From Candidatus Thiodiazotropha sp. LNASS1 (lineage in GTDB: Bacteria; Pseudomonadota; Gammaproteobacteria; Chromatiales; Chromatiaceae): a stretch of 64,000 nt of DNA. Below, one piece after another: positions 18,200-27,328 of the stretch; within the stretch, counting starts at the first letter, position 1, and each line of letters opens with the position of its first letter. Under the pieces are notes generated by a model. The model did not search any database, had not been told where the DNA came from, and was given only the letters and a program-made list of their open reading frames with translations. A program made the position numbers and the translations under genes. The stretch is taken from the NCBI RefSeq assembly GCF_964212655.1, contig NZ_OZ156465.1, positions 4,526,001-4,590,000 on the forward strand. The letters are read 5' to 3'.

Positions 18200-19777
18200 A
18201 TGTCGACAACTACAACGCCTACAGGCTGGAGCAGTCCCCCGGTGATCTGGGGATTGGTTGGTATTTCTACAGTGCTCCTGACTTACGGGTTTTGGGACGG
18301 CATTACAGATATGCTCGGCCGTTGGAGTAGCATGGAGGAATATGGCTATGCCTATTTTCTTCCTTTTATCTCCGCCTATTTGATCTGGCAGCGCAGGGAT
18401 CGTTTGATCGAGGTGGAGTTCACTCCCTCCTGGTTTGGCGTTGCTGTACTGCTGGTCGCTGGTTTTCTTTTCTTCTTAGGGGAGATCGCCACTACTTTTA
18501 CTTTGGTCCAGTATGCTTTGGTACTTTCAGTATTGGGTTTTGCCTATGCGCTAATGGGGTGGCAGGCATTCAAGTTGGTTGCCGGTCCCCTTTTTCTACT
18601 TTTTTTTATCGTTCCGCTTCCTACGTTTATCTACAATAGTCTTTCAGGAAAATTGCAGCTCATCTCCTCGGAACTGGGGGTGGAAGTGATCCGCTGGTTC
18701 GGTATCAGTGTCTTTCTTGAAGGCAACGTTATTGATCTGGGTGATTACAAGCTCCAGGTGGTTGAAGCCTGTAATGGTCTGCGTTATCTCTTTCCATTGG
18801 TAAGTCTGGCCTTTCTGGCGGCTTATCTCTATCGGGTTGAGTTCTGGAAGAGAGTGGTTGTCTTTCTCTCAAGCATCCCAATCACCATCCTTATGAATAG
18901 CTTCCGGATTGGTGTTATCGGTGTGCTGGTCGAGAATTGGGGCCAGGAACAGGCCGATGGCTTCCTGCACTATTTTGAAGGTTGGATCATCTTCATGGCC
19001 TGCTTTTTTATTCTGCTGTTGGAGATGGCGCTACTGGCCCGAGTGGGTGGCACCAGGCGTCGATTCTCAGCGGTGTTCGGACTGGAGTTTCCCAAGGCAT
19101 TGCCAATAGGTATTGAATACCGTACCAGGCCGGTGACGGCCGTACACTACGGTATCCTGGCTTCGGTTGTTCTGATTGGGTTGAGTTCAGTCTACATACA
19201 GACACAGCAGGAGATTCAGCCTGAACGCCAGGCCTTTAGCGAGTTTCCCCTGCAGGTGGGTGAATGGAAGGGCAGTGATCGGCGTTTGGAGGAGATCTAC
19301 CTTGATTCGTTGAAACTGGATGACTATCTGATCGGGGACTATATCAATCCGGTGGGGTCAAGGGTCAATTTCTACGTGGCTTACTATGCCTCCCAGCAAG
19401 CGGGTTCTGCAGCCCACAGTCCGCGCTCCTGCATACCGGGTGGCGGCTGGAAAATTGAGGAAGTGACCCAAGTTGATATTCCCGGTTTGGAGATGAATGG
19501 ACAGCCATTACAGGCCAACAGATTGGTTATCAAGCGAGGCGAATTCAAGCAGCTGGTCTACTACTGGTTTCAGCAGCGCGGGCGTGTGATGACCAATGAA
19601 TGGCTGGTGAAATGGTATCTGTTTTTCGATGGGTTGACCAAGCGTAGAACGGACGGTGCCCTGGTCAGGTTGACCACATCGATCGGTGTGGGTGAGGAGT
19701 GGGCCGATGGAGACAAGCGTCTGGTGGATTTCAGCGGGAAGGTCGTACCGCTTTTGGATCAATATATTCCTGACTGA
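18200..19777 (+). CDS. Exosortase fused to an EpsI domain (XrtD-like, VPLPA-CTERM type)
   Basis: Inner-membrane transpeptidase-like enzyme that recognises and cleaves PEP-CTERM-type C-terminal signals. Residues 1-285 form the exosortase domain with about eight membrane helices and the three catalytic residues: Cys191 in EACNGLRYL, Arg236 in NSFRIGVIG, His257 in DGFLHYFEGW. After one more membrane helix, residues 310-520 form an EpsI domain (FSEFPLQVGEWKG, then HSPRSCIPGGGWKIE). Fusion of the two domains in a 525-residue protein is the form I associate with XrtD, the type paired with VPLPA-CTERM substrates. A decayed VPLPA-CTERM gene lies in this locus at 3.6-4.0 kb. The type call (D rather than A) is less certain than the exosortase call. 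Confidence 0.88.
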   Translation: MSTTTTPTGWSSPPVIWGLVGISTVLLTYGFWDGITDMLGRWSSMEEYGYAYFLPFISAYLIWQRRDRLIEVEFTPSWFGVAVLLVAGFLFFLGEIATTFTLVQYALVLSVLGFAYALMGWQAFKLVAGPLFLLFFIVPLPTFIYNSLSGKLQLISSELGVEVIRWFGISVFLEGNVIDLGDYKLQVVEACNGLRYLFPLVSLAFLAAYLYRVEFWKRVVVFLSSIPITILMNSFRIGVIGVLVENWGQEQADGFLHYFEGWIIFMACFFILLLEMALLARVGGTRRRFSAVFGLEFPKALPIGIEYRTRPVTAVHYGILASVVLIGLSSVYIQTQQEIQPERQAFSEFPLQVGEWKGSDRRLEEIYLDSLKLDDYLIGDYINPVGSRVNFYVAYYASQQAGSAAHSPRSCIPGGGWKIEEVTQVDIPGLEMNGQPLQANRLVIKRGEFKQLVYYWFQQRGRVMTNEWLVKWYLFFDGLTKRRTDGALVRLTTSIGVGEEWADGDKRLVDFSGKVVPLLDQYIPD

Positions 19778-19786
19778 TTACTGGTT

Positions 19787-19806
19787 GCCCAACTATTTTG
19801 TTGGGC
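19787..19806 (+). terminator. Hairpin after the exosortase gene
   Basis: GCCCAAC and GTTGGGC form a 7-bp stem around TATTTT, ten bases after the exosortase stop. There is no run of T after it, so it may be a Rho-dependent end or an mRNA-stabilising hairpin rather than a classic intrinsic terminator. It separates the exosortase from prsT, 190 bp downstream. Confidence 0.35.
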
Positions 19807-19998
19807 CTGGAAACTAGTGTATATCTGGCTATCAGGATCTCCGAACACTGGATATTGAACATGGAGTGCTAAATGTAAACCTTATGTTAAGGCTTTCACA
19901 AATAGTTCATAAAGCAATAGATTTAGTTGCAACGACTCGGTTAGCCTGCGGATGACACGAGTAAGCAGGATTGTTGTAAAACAATTAGGAATGTGTAC

Positions 19999-22407
19999 AT
20001 GAAAATGAATCTGCGAAATCTATTCCCAAGGAAAAGATACATCTCATTGGTTCTCGTTGGTTTATCTTTGTTCCTTGTCGCTGCCTGTGCGAATAAGGAT
20101 GAACGGAAGCAGAAATATTATGATCGTGGTATGACGCTGTTTAATCAGGGTAATTTCACCAAGGCGCGTCTTGAATTCAAGAACGTGCTGCAAATCGATC
20201 CCAAAGATGCCAATGCCTATTACATGTTTGGGCGAATCGAGGAGAAGGATGAGAATTGGACCAAGGCCTATGCACTCCATTTAAGGGCTACAGAACTCGA
20301 TCCCATGCATGTTGATGCTCAGGTGCATCTTGGAACTATTTTTGCTCTTGCCGGCGAAAATGAAAAGGCCCTCGCTGCAGTCGACGCCGCAATGAACGTT
20401 AAACCGGATAACCCTTCAGCGATGGTGCTCAAGGGCTTTATCAAGGCGAAGATGGGAGAGACGGATGCCGCTATCGATGATGTCCTCGCCGTTATCGAAA
20501 CTGATCCGGCGAATGTCGAGGCGGCTTCTTTACTGGCGTCACTCTACGCGGATCAGGGCGAATTGGCGCGAGCGATCCGTATTGCGAAGGATTCACTGGC
20601 ACGGCATACCGATCGGGCAGCCTCTTACCTCTTGCTTGCCCGTATCTACGCGCAGGCAGATAAGCATGATGAAGTCGTCAGGGTCCTCTCCGACTTGATC
20701 AGGACCAAGCCGGAAGATTTGGAAAACCGTTTGCATCTGGTCACTTATTTTCAAAAGCAGGGTGATAATGACCAGGCTGTACAGGTGCTGCAACAGGCGA
20801 TTGCTGATCTGCCCGAAAGTCTGGACGCTAAACTTGCGCTGATCGCACTCTATAAAAGTCAGGGAGTGATGGACCAAGCGGAGGCGGTACTGGAACAGTA
20901 TGCCGCCGAGGCTCCTGAACATACCAAACTGAAACTCGAGCTGGCGAGGCACTATCTGGTCAGCGGACGCAAGGTCGAGGCCGATAAAACCCTCTCCCAG
21001 GTCATTGAGCTGGCCGATAGATCGGCGGACGGACTCGCTGCCAGAACTATCAAGGCGAGTGTCATGATCAAGGAGCGAGCCCTGGATGAAGCCGTGGCCT
21101 TGCTGGAAGAGGTCCTGGAAGCCGATCCTAAATACAAGGATGCACTTTTTGTCAGGGCTGGTCTGGCACTAGTCAGTGACGATCCCGATAAGGGGATTGC
21201 GGACCTGCGAACCCTGTTGCGGGAAGATCCCAGTTATGTCAAGGCTTATCGCCTGAAGGCCCGTGCCCACCTCAAGAAGGGTGAGATGGCGTTGGCAAAA
21301 CAGAGTCTAGAGGATGCGATAAAGATCCGGCCTGAAGAAGTTGCAGCCAATTTCGAACTGGTCCAGTTGTTGATCAACACCCGGGATTTCGATGGGGCCG
21401 TTGGGATTCTGCAGAAGATGCGTCGCTTCGCTCCTGGCGATATCAAGGTATTGCAGTCCTTGGCACTGGTCCAGGAAAAACTCAAACGTTGGGATGAAGT
21501 GACTAATGTAGCCGAGCTATTGATTTTGAAGCATCCGGGGAGCCCTGTTGGCTACTACTACAGGGGGTTATCCCAACTGAATCGCAACATGGCTTCCTCG
21601 GGCATCGCGGATTTTGAAAAAGTGCTTGAATTGCAGCCCAACTCCATCGAGGCCCTGATTGGATTGGCGAAAGGTTTGTTTGTTTTGAAGAAGCCGGAGG
21701 GTGCCCTGCAGCGGATCGAGAAGGTTGTGGAGGCCAATCCCGAACATTTCGCGGCCCTGAATCTCAAGGGCGAGGTGCTCCTTTCACAGAAACAGTGGGA
21801 TCTTGCTGAGGAGGCCTTCAGAAAGGCCCTGATACTGCGTCCGGAGTGGTCGGTTCCCTATCGGAACCTGGTCAATCTCAATACTCTCAAAGGCGACCAG
21901 GAGGGTGTTCTGGGTTTGTTGGAGGAGGGCTTCGAAAAGACGGGTGATCCGGTAATAGGTGTCGACCTGGCCAATAACTATTCCCGTATAGGCCGCAGGC
22001 AGAGTGCTATAAAAATCTATCAAGAGATCCTGGATAAACACCCCAAGCACCTGTTGGCCTCCAACAATCTTGCAATGCTGCTACTCAATGATGAATTAGA
22101 TCAGGGGGGGCTCGATAAGGCATTGCGGTTGGTTGAGGGCTTCGAGCTGTCGGAGAATCCTATTATTCTGGACACCCTTGGTTGGGTGCACCTCAAACGG
22201 GGTGAGATCGACAAGGCTCTCCCGATCCTGCAACGAGCGGCCAGAAAAGGTTCGGGGGTTCCGGATATCGATTATCACCTCGGGGTGGCCTATTATCGGC
22301 AAGGCCGTATGGATAGCGCCAAGCGTCATATCAATACGGCGCTGGCTACAGATAAACCTTTTGAGGGTATCGAGGAGGCGAAGAGGTTGTTGAATAAGCT
22401 CCAATAA
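19999..22407 (+). CDS. prsT: PEP-CTERM-system TPR-repeat lipoprotein PrsT
   Basis: Large envelope lipoprotein of exosortase-type EPS loci, presumably a scaffold for export or assembly. It has an N-terminal signal with lipobox LFLVAAC (Cys about residue 30) followed by some twenty TPR-like repeats to the C-terminus; clear examples are GMTLFNQGNFTKARLEFKNV, IKAKMGETDAAIDDVLAVI and GVAYYRQGRMDSAKRHINTA. ATG 19999 is preferred because AGGA lies eight bases upstream; an in-frame GTG sits six bases earlier. The length (803 residues) is in the expected range for PrsT. The gene stands between the exosortase and the dTDP-rhamnose operon, each separated from it by more than 150 bp. Confidence 0.88.
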   Translation: MKMNLRNLFPRKRYISLVLVGLSLFLVAACANKDERKQKYYDRGMTLFNQGNFTKARLEFKNVLQIDPKDANAYYMFGRIEEKDENWTKAYALHLRATELDPMHVDAQVHLGTIFALAGENEKALAAVDAAMNVKPDNPSAMVLKGFIKAKMGETDAAIDDVLAVIETDPANVEAASLLASLYADQGELARAIRIAKDSLARHTDRAASYLLLARIYAQADKHDEVVRVLSDLIRTKPEDLENRLHLVTYFQKQGDNDQAVQVLQQAIADLPESLDAKLALIALYKSQGVMDQAEAVLEQYAAEAPEHTKLKLELARHYLVSGRKVEADKTLSQVIELADRSADGLAARTIKASVMIKERALDEAVALLEEVLEADPKYKDALFVRAGLALVSDDPDKGIADLRTLLREDPSYVKAYRLKARAHLKKGEMALAKQSLEDAIKIRPEEVAANFELVQLLINTRDFDGAVGILQKMRRFAPGDIKVLQSLALVQEKLKRWDEVTNVAELLILKHPGSPVGYYYRGLSQLNRNMASSGIADFEKVLELQPNSIEALIGLAKGLFVLKKPEGALQRIEKVVEANPEHFAALNLKGEVLLSQKQWDLAEEAFRKALILRPEWSVPYRNLVNLNTLKGDQEGVLGLLEEGFEKTGDPVIGVDLANNYSRIGRRQSAIKIYQEILDKHPKHLLASNNLAMLLLNDELDQGGLDKALRLVEGFELSENPIILDTLGWVHLKRGEIDKALPILQRAARKGSGVPDIDYHLGVAYYRQGRMDSAKRHINTALATDKPFEGIEEAKRLLNKLQ

Positions 22408-22562
22408 TTGTCCCGATAGTGCCTGTTACGGGTAGTATTCCGGTAATCAATAATAAATATCAAAAAAAACATTATGTTAGGAATACCCGCACTCTGTATA
22501 ATGCCGCTTTGATACTCCCCCGGATTTTTATTTAACCTATTGTATTTATTGGCAAATATAGA

Positions 22563-23618
22563 ATGCAGACGATAATTGTGACCGGTGGGGCCGGTTTCAT
22601 TGGCGGTAATTTCGTTCATCATCTGTTGACCAGGCAGGGTGTACAGGTGGTGAATCTCGATGCACTGACCTACGCGGGAAACCTGGATACGCTCCAGACA
22701 ATCATGGAAGATCCACGGCACCACTTCATCCAGGGACAGATTCAGGATAGGGAATTGGTCGCAGGCCTGTTCGAGCGTTTCAAACCCAATGCAATTGTAA
22801 ACTTCGCTGCCGAAAGTCATGTGGACCGCTCCATAGACGGCCCCTCCGAATTCATCGACACCAATATTGGCGGTACCTTTAATCTGCTGGAATGCGCACG
22901 TGCCTATTGGGCGGATTTGTCGCCAGACGTGGCAGATGCGTTTCGTTTCCTGCATGTTTCCACTGATGAAGTGTACGGCTCCCTGGGTGACGAGGGGAAA
23001 TTTACAGAAACCACTCCCTATGCGCCGAATTCCCCCTACTCGGCTTCCAAGGCCGCTTCGGATCATCTGGTTCGCGCGTGGTACCACACCTATGGCTTAC
23101 CGGTGCTCACCACCAACTGTTCCAACAACTACGGTCCCTATCAATTCCCTGAAAAGTTGATCCCGCTTTTTATCCAAAAAGCGCTGGCGGGGGAGGATCT
23201 GCCCATCTATGGAGATGGTAGCAATGTGCGGGATTGGCTCTATGTGGAGGATCACTGTAGGGCGATCTGGCGGGTACTCGAGGCGGGCAGACCGGGTGAG
23301 GTCTACAATGTGGGGGGCAACAACGAGATGAGCAATCTCGAAGTTATCGATATGCTTTGTGCTCTGCTGGACGAACTGGTGCCCGATTCACTCTTCAGGC
23401 CCCACACTCAATTGAAAAAATTTGTCAAAGACCGACCGGGACATGACCAGCGCTATGCCATCGATGCTACAAAGCTGCATCATGAGCTGGGATGGATACC
23501 GGATGAGACCTTTGCCACAGGTCTGAAAAAGACAGTCTCCTGGTATCTTAACAATGAGACTTGGTGTCAAAGGGTGATGGATGGCAGTTACCGCGGTGAG
23601 CGCTTGGGGCAGGGATAA
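22563..23618 (+). CDS. rfbB: dTDP-glucose 4,6-dehydratase
   Basis: Second step of dTDP-L-rhamnose synthesis. NAD-binding [16 protein letters not shown], then [15 protein letters not shown], the STDEVYGSL motif with the catalytic Asp-Glu, and [14 protein letters not shown] with Tyr-x3-Lys. Length 351 residues is standard. A TATAAT box at 22497-22502 may be the -10 of the promoter for the rfbBACD operon; its -35 is poor. The stop overlaps the rfbA start by one base (TAATG). Confidence 0.97.
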   Translation: MQTIIVTGGAGFIGGNFVHHLLTRQGVQVVNLDALTYAGNLDTLQTIMEDPRHHFIQGQIQDRELVAGLFERFKPNAIVNFAAESHVDRSIDGPSEFIDTNIGGTFNLLECARAYWADLSPDVADAFRFLHVSTDEVYGSLGDEGKFTETTPYAPNSPYSASKAASDHLVRAWYHTYGLPVLTTNCSNNYGPYQFPEKLIPLFIQKALAGEDLPIYGDGSNVRDWLYVEDHCRAIWRVLEAGRPGEVYNVGGNNEMSNLEVIDMLCALLDELVPDSLFRPHTQLKKFVKDRPGHDQRYAIDATKLHHELGWIPDETFATGLKKTVSWYLNNETWCQRVMDGSYRGERLGQG

Positions 23619-24508
23619 TGTCGGATAAACAGGTAAAAAAGGGTATTATTCTGGCCGGTGGTTCGGGAACCCGTCTTCATCCACTCACCCTGACGATCTC
23701 GAAACAGCTGTTGCCTGTGTATGACAAGCCGATGATCTACTATCCGCTAACCACATTGATGTTGGCGGGAATCAGAGAGATTCTTATCATTACCACACCG
23801 CAGGATGCCACCTTGTTCAAGGGGCTGCTGGGTGATGGAAGTCAGTGGGGGATAACCATCCAGTATGCGGTACAACCGGAGCCCGGAGGATTGGCCCAGG
23901 CCTTTATCATTGGAAGGGCTTTCATCGCCGGCGAGCCTTGTTGTTTGATTCTTGGCGACAACATTTACTATGGACAAGGCTTGGTGGAATCACTGAAACG
24001 TGCTGCTTCAATGACCACTGGGGCCACGGTTTTTGGTTATTGGGTCAAGGATCCGGAACGCTATGGCGTGTTTGAGTTTGATCAGGATGGCCAGGTAATA
24101 GGCATCGAGGAGAAACCGGCTGATCCTAAATCCAATTATGCGGTTACAGGACTCTATTTCTATGATGAGCAGGTCACCGAACTGGCGGCCTCACTGAAAC
24201 CGTCCACGCGAGGTGAATTGGAGATCACAGACCTCAACAAGCTCTATCTTGATCAGGGTTCGCTGCAGTTGGAGAAGATGGGACGGGGTATCGCTTGGCT
24301 CGATACCGGGACCCATGAAAGTCTCATTCAAGCCAGTAATTTTATCGAGACCATTGAGTTAAGGCAGGGTTTGAAGATAGCCTGTCCGGAAGAGATTGCA
24401 TTCAGTCAGGATTGGATCGACATCGCGGCGCTAAAGCGTATGGGTGATGCACTGAGTAAGAATGGTTATGGGCAATATCTGCTCAGTTTGTGTGAGAGAA
24501 AGATGTAA
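23618..24508 (+). CDS. rfbA: Glucose-1-phosphate thymidylyltransferase
   Basis: Makes dTDP-glucose from dTTP and glucose-1-phosphate. The nucleotidyltransferase signature [16 protein letters not shown] is at the N-terminus, followed by [29 protein letters not shown] and the [19 protein letters not shown] block. Length 296 residues is standard. One-base overlap with rfbB, and two bases before rfbC, show a tight operon. It is usually the feedback-controlled step of the pathway (family knowledge). Confidence 0.97.
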   Translation: MSDKQVKKGIILAGGSGTRLHPLTLTISKQLLPVYDKPMIYYPLTTLMLAGIREILIITTPQDATLFKGLLGDGSQWGITIQYAVQPEPGGLAQAFIIGRAFIAGEPCCLILGDNIYYGQGLVESLKRAASMTTGATVFGYWVKDPERYGVFEFDQDGQVIGIEEKPADPKSNYAVTGLYFYDEQVTELAASLKPSTRGELEITDLNKLYLDQGSLQLEKMGRGIAWLDTGTHESLIQASNFIETIELRQGLKIACPEEIAFSQDWIDIAALKRMGDALSKNGYGQYLLSLCERKM

Positions 24509-24510
24509 CT

Positions 24511-25089
24511 ATGGATGTGACACCGACAAAGATCCCGGAAGTGGTGCTGCTGAACCCCCAGCGTTTTGGCGATCAACGGGGATGGTTTATGGAGAGCTGG
24601 CAGGCTGAACGTTATCAACAACTGGGTGTACCCAGGGATTTTGTGCAGGATAATCAGGCCTATTCCCAAAAGGGCGTATTACGCGGCCTGCATATCCAGA
24701 ATCCCTATGGCCAGGGCAAGCTGGTGCAGGTTATCCGTGGCGAAGTGTTCGATGTCGCTGTGGATGTGCGTCAGGGGTCGCCCTGGTTTGGTCAATGGGT
24801 CGGCGTACACCTGTCTGAAACAAATCACCATCAGCTCTACGTACCTGTTGGATTTGCACATGGCTATCTGGTGTTGAGTGAGGATGCGATCTTCACCTAT
24901 AAATGCACTGATTACTATCATCCGGAAACACAGTTTTCCATACGTTGGGATGACCCGCAGATCGGTATCGAGTGGCCAGAGACGTTAAGCCCGGTGCTGG
25001 CCGAAAAGGACCGTAATGCCCCTTTATTGAGTGAGATCTCCAAGGAGCAGCTGCCGCCCTATCAACTTGACAGGCAATCAACAGCATGA
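24511..25089 (+). CDS. rfbC: dTDP-4-dehydrorhamnose 3,5-epimerase
   Basis: Cupin-fold epimerase, third step of dTDP-rhamnose synthesis. The sequence has the N-terminal GDQRGWFMESW segment, FVQDNQAYSQKGVLRGLHIQ with the catalytic His, the VFDVAVDVRQGSP strand, VPVGFAHGYLVLSEDA and the CTDYYHPETQFSIRWDDP block near the active site. Length 192 residues is normal. It overlaps rfbD by four bases (ATGA). Confidence 0.97.
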   Translation: MDVTPTKIPEVVLLNPQRFGDQRGWFMESWQAERYQQLGVPRDFVQDNQAYSQKGVLRGLHIQNPYGQGKLVQVIRGEVFDVAVDVRQGSPWFGQWVGVHLSETNHHQLYVPVGFAHGYLVLSEDAIFTYKCTDYYHPETQFSIRWDDPQIGIEWPETLSPVLAEKDRNAPLLSEISKEQLPPYQLDRQSTA

Positions 25090-25985
25090 TTGACAATAAA
25101 CCGAAGGTACTTCTTCTAGGTAGCGATGGTCAGGTAGGCTGGGAGCTGCAGCGCACGCTGGGTGTGATAAGCGAGGTTGTCAATACAACCCTTTCCGGAC
25201 AGGGTGGTTTGCCGTTGGATCTGCTGGATGCAAAGGCCGTTAGGGAAACTGTTAGGCAGATTGCTCCCGATTACATTATCAACGCAGCGGCCCATACGGC
25301 GGTGGACAAGGCTGAAACCGAAGTCGATCTCTCCCGCCGATTGAATGCAGATGCGCCTGAATTGCTTGGCCAACTGGCCGTGGAACTGGGCGCCAAAGTA
25401 ATCCACTACTCGACCGATTTTGTCTTTTCCGGTACCAGCGACAGACCATACAGGGAAGAGGATGCGGCATCGCCACTCAGTGTCTATGGCCAGACCAAGT
25501 TGGAGGGTGAGCAACGACTTCTGGCGACAGGTGCCGATGCCCTGGTGTTGCGTACCAGCTGGGTATACGGCAATTATGGACATAATTTCATGCTGACCAT
25601 GATGCGCCTGTTCAGGGAAAAGGGGCAGCTTTCAGTGGTGGATGATCAGATCGGCGCGCCAACCTGGAGCCGGATGATTGCGGAAGCCACCGCGCAGATC
25701 GTGCATCAACTGCGAATGTCTGCTGAAGGGGCAGCCCCGCAACTGGGTCTCTATCACATGACCGCGGCAGGTGAAACCAGTTGGTTTGGTTTTGCACAGA
25801 GCATATTGGAATTGATGGATGTCTCGTGCAACGTGCAGCCGACCTCGACGGAGAACTATCCGACACCCGCGAAACGTCCTGCCTATTCTGTGCTCGATAA
25901 CAGCAAACTGAATCAGGCGTTTGGTCTGCAGCTGCCCGATTGGCAGGATTCGTTACAACAGTGCATGGCTGATCGATTAACCTGA
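25086..25985 (+). CDS. rfbD: dTDP-4-dehydrorhamnose reductase
   Basis: Final step giving dTDP-L-rhamnose. N-terminal NADPH-binding LLLGSDGQVGWELQR, INAAAHTAVDKAE, the YSTDFVFSGTSDRPYREED region, YGQTKLEGEQ with catalytic Tyr-x3-Lys, and LRTSWVYG. Length 299 residues is normal. Last gene of the rfbBACD operon; a 234-bp gap follows with no motif I can identify. Rhamnose is therefore probably another component of the polysaccharide, although it could also go to LPS. Confidence 0.96.
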   Translation: MIDNKPKVLLLGSDGQVGWELQRTLGVISEVVNTTLSGQGGLPLDLLDAKAVRETVRQIAPDYIINAAAHTAVDKAETEVDLSRRLNADAPELLGQLAVELGAKVIHYSTDFVFSGTSDRPYREEDAASPLSVYGQTKLEGEQRLLATGADALVLRTSWVYGNYGHNFMLTMMRLFREKGQLSVVDDQIGAPTWSRMIAEATAQIVHQLRMSAEGAAPQLGLYHMTAAGETSWFGFAQSILELMDVSCNVQPTSTENYPTPAKRPAYSVLDNSKLNQAFGLQLPDWQDSLQQCMADRLT

Positions 25986-26219
25986 CTGGTCAACGAGGTC
26001 AAGGCCAGGCGGGGTAGTCAGGCTTGATTTTGGGGTTGGTGGTAGGCTCATGCATTATTTCCCCAGGTTGCTTGTTGAATGGTTGAATGCGCCTTAAAAT
26101 CAAAGCTTTACTCTGGTTTTTTGGTGCCGGACAAGGCATTGCTTGATCTTATGATGGCATGAGACAATAGACGGACTACCCATTGATGGAAAAATGTAAA
26201 CCCAGGGATTGTAGAACGG

Positions 26220-27194
26220 ATGTATGAAAAGTTTTATGGATTAACCGAAAAGCCATTCAGCCTGCTCCCGGATCCCGAATTTTTGGTATTAGGGAAAAAG
26301 CACAGCGCCGCTTATACCGCATTGGAGTATGGCCTGGTCAGTCAGGCGGGCTTTACCGTGGTTACAGGCGAGGTCGGCAGTGGCAAGACTACCCTGATTC
26401 GTCACTTGCTCAATCAGCTTGATGAAGATATTACCGTTGGACTCGTCAGCAGCAGTCATCACGACATGGGGGAGTTGCTGCAATGGTTGCTTTATGCCTT
26501 TAATCTCGATTACAGGGAAACACAAAAAGTCGGCCTGTACGATCTCTTCACCCAGTTTCTCATCGACCAGTATGCCAGCAATAAAAGAACTGTACTGATC
26601 ATAGACGAGGCGCAGAATCTTCAACCTGATGTGCTGGAGGAGCTGCGACTGCTATCCAATATCAATGCGGACAAGCACCAGGTGCTACAGATAATCCTGG
26701 TGGGGCAACCGCAGCTTCGGTCACTACTCAAGCACAGGGATCTGCTCCAGTTTCAGCAGCGTATTTCGGTGGATTACCATCTTCAAGGGCTGAATGAAGA
26801 TGAGACGCGATACTATATCTTTCAGCGTCTCAAGTTTGCCGGGCGTAACAGGCCGCTGTTCACCCGCAATGCGATAAAGCTTATCTATCAGGCCAGTGAT
26901 GGCATCCCGCGTATCGTCAATACCCTTTGCGATACCTCGCTTGTGTATGGGTTTGCCGATCAGAAACTGCTGTTGGATAGTGCCCTGATCGCCAATGTGC
27001 TGAAGGATAAGCATGCTGCCGTAGAACAGCCTGACGAGAAGCCTGCGGCTAAAGGCGCGCATCCATTCAATCAACAGCCATCTGTTGCATCGGAACATCA
27101 ACATTCAGCTGCCGATGTCAACGATCACAGGATCACCAGCTTCAATCGTGAGTCCGCAAAACTTCTTTTTAAAAAATACTACAACAAGAAATAG
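26220..27194 (+). CDS. Exosortase/PEP-CTERM-associated AAA ATPase (ExeA-like)
   Basis: Cytoplasmic ATPase of the GspA/ExeA type that regularly accompanies exosortase EPS loci; its exact job is not known. N-terminal MYEKFYGLTEKPFSLLPDPE is the family hallmark. Walker A is GEVGSGKTT (50-58), Walker B TVLIIDEAQ (124-132), with a sensor-like ILVGQPQL and the GIPRIVNTLCD motif at 280-290. The final 60 residues are low-complexity with many His, Gln and Pro and may be flexible. The gene stands alone between rfbD and manB. Confidence 0.9.
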   Translation: MYEKFYGLTEKPFSLLPDPEFLVLGKKHSAAYTALEYGLVSQAGFTVVTGEVGSGKTTLIRHLLNQLDEDITVGLVSSSHHDMGELLQWLLYAFNLDYRETQKVGLYDLFTQFLIDQYASNKRTVLIIDEAQNLQPDVLEELRLLSNINADKHQVLQIILVGQPQLRSLLKHRDLLQFQQRISVDYHLQGLNEDETRYYIFQRLKFAGRNRPLFTRNAIKLIYQASDGIPRIVNTLCDTSLVYGFADQKLLLDSALIANVLKDKHAAVEQPDEKPAAKGAHPFNQQPSVASEHQHSAADVNDHRITSFNRESAKLLFKKYYNKK

Positions 27195-27328
27195 CATCCA
27201 CTGCAGGCTGTGATATGCTGCAGATTGTCTATATCGATCTATGGCCTGCCCCATATCCCTGAAAATCGCCTAAAATTGCTTACTCATGGTCTCAATTTTT
27301 CAATCAGACTGAGTAACTATCGATAGAT

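Noticed and set aside
22326-23087. Minus-strand open frame of 253 codons spanning the prsT-rfbB gap
   Set aside because: It covers the end of prsT and the N-terminal half of rfbB in antisense; no protein signature and no ribosome-binding site that is better than chance.
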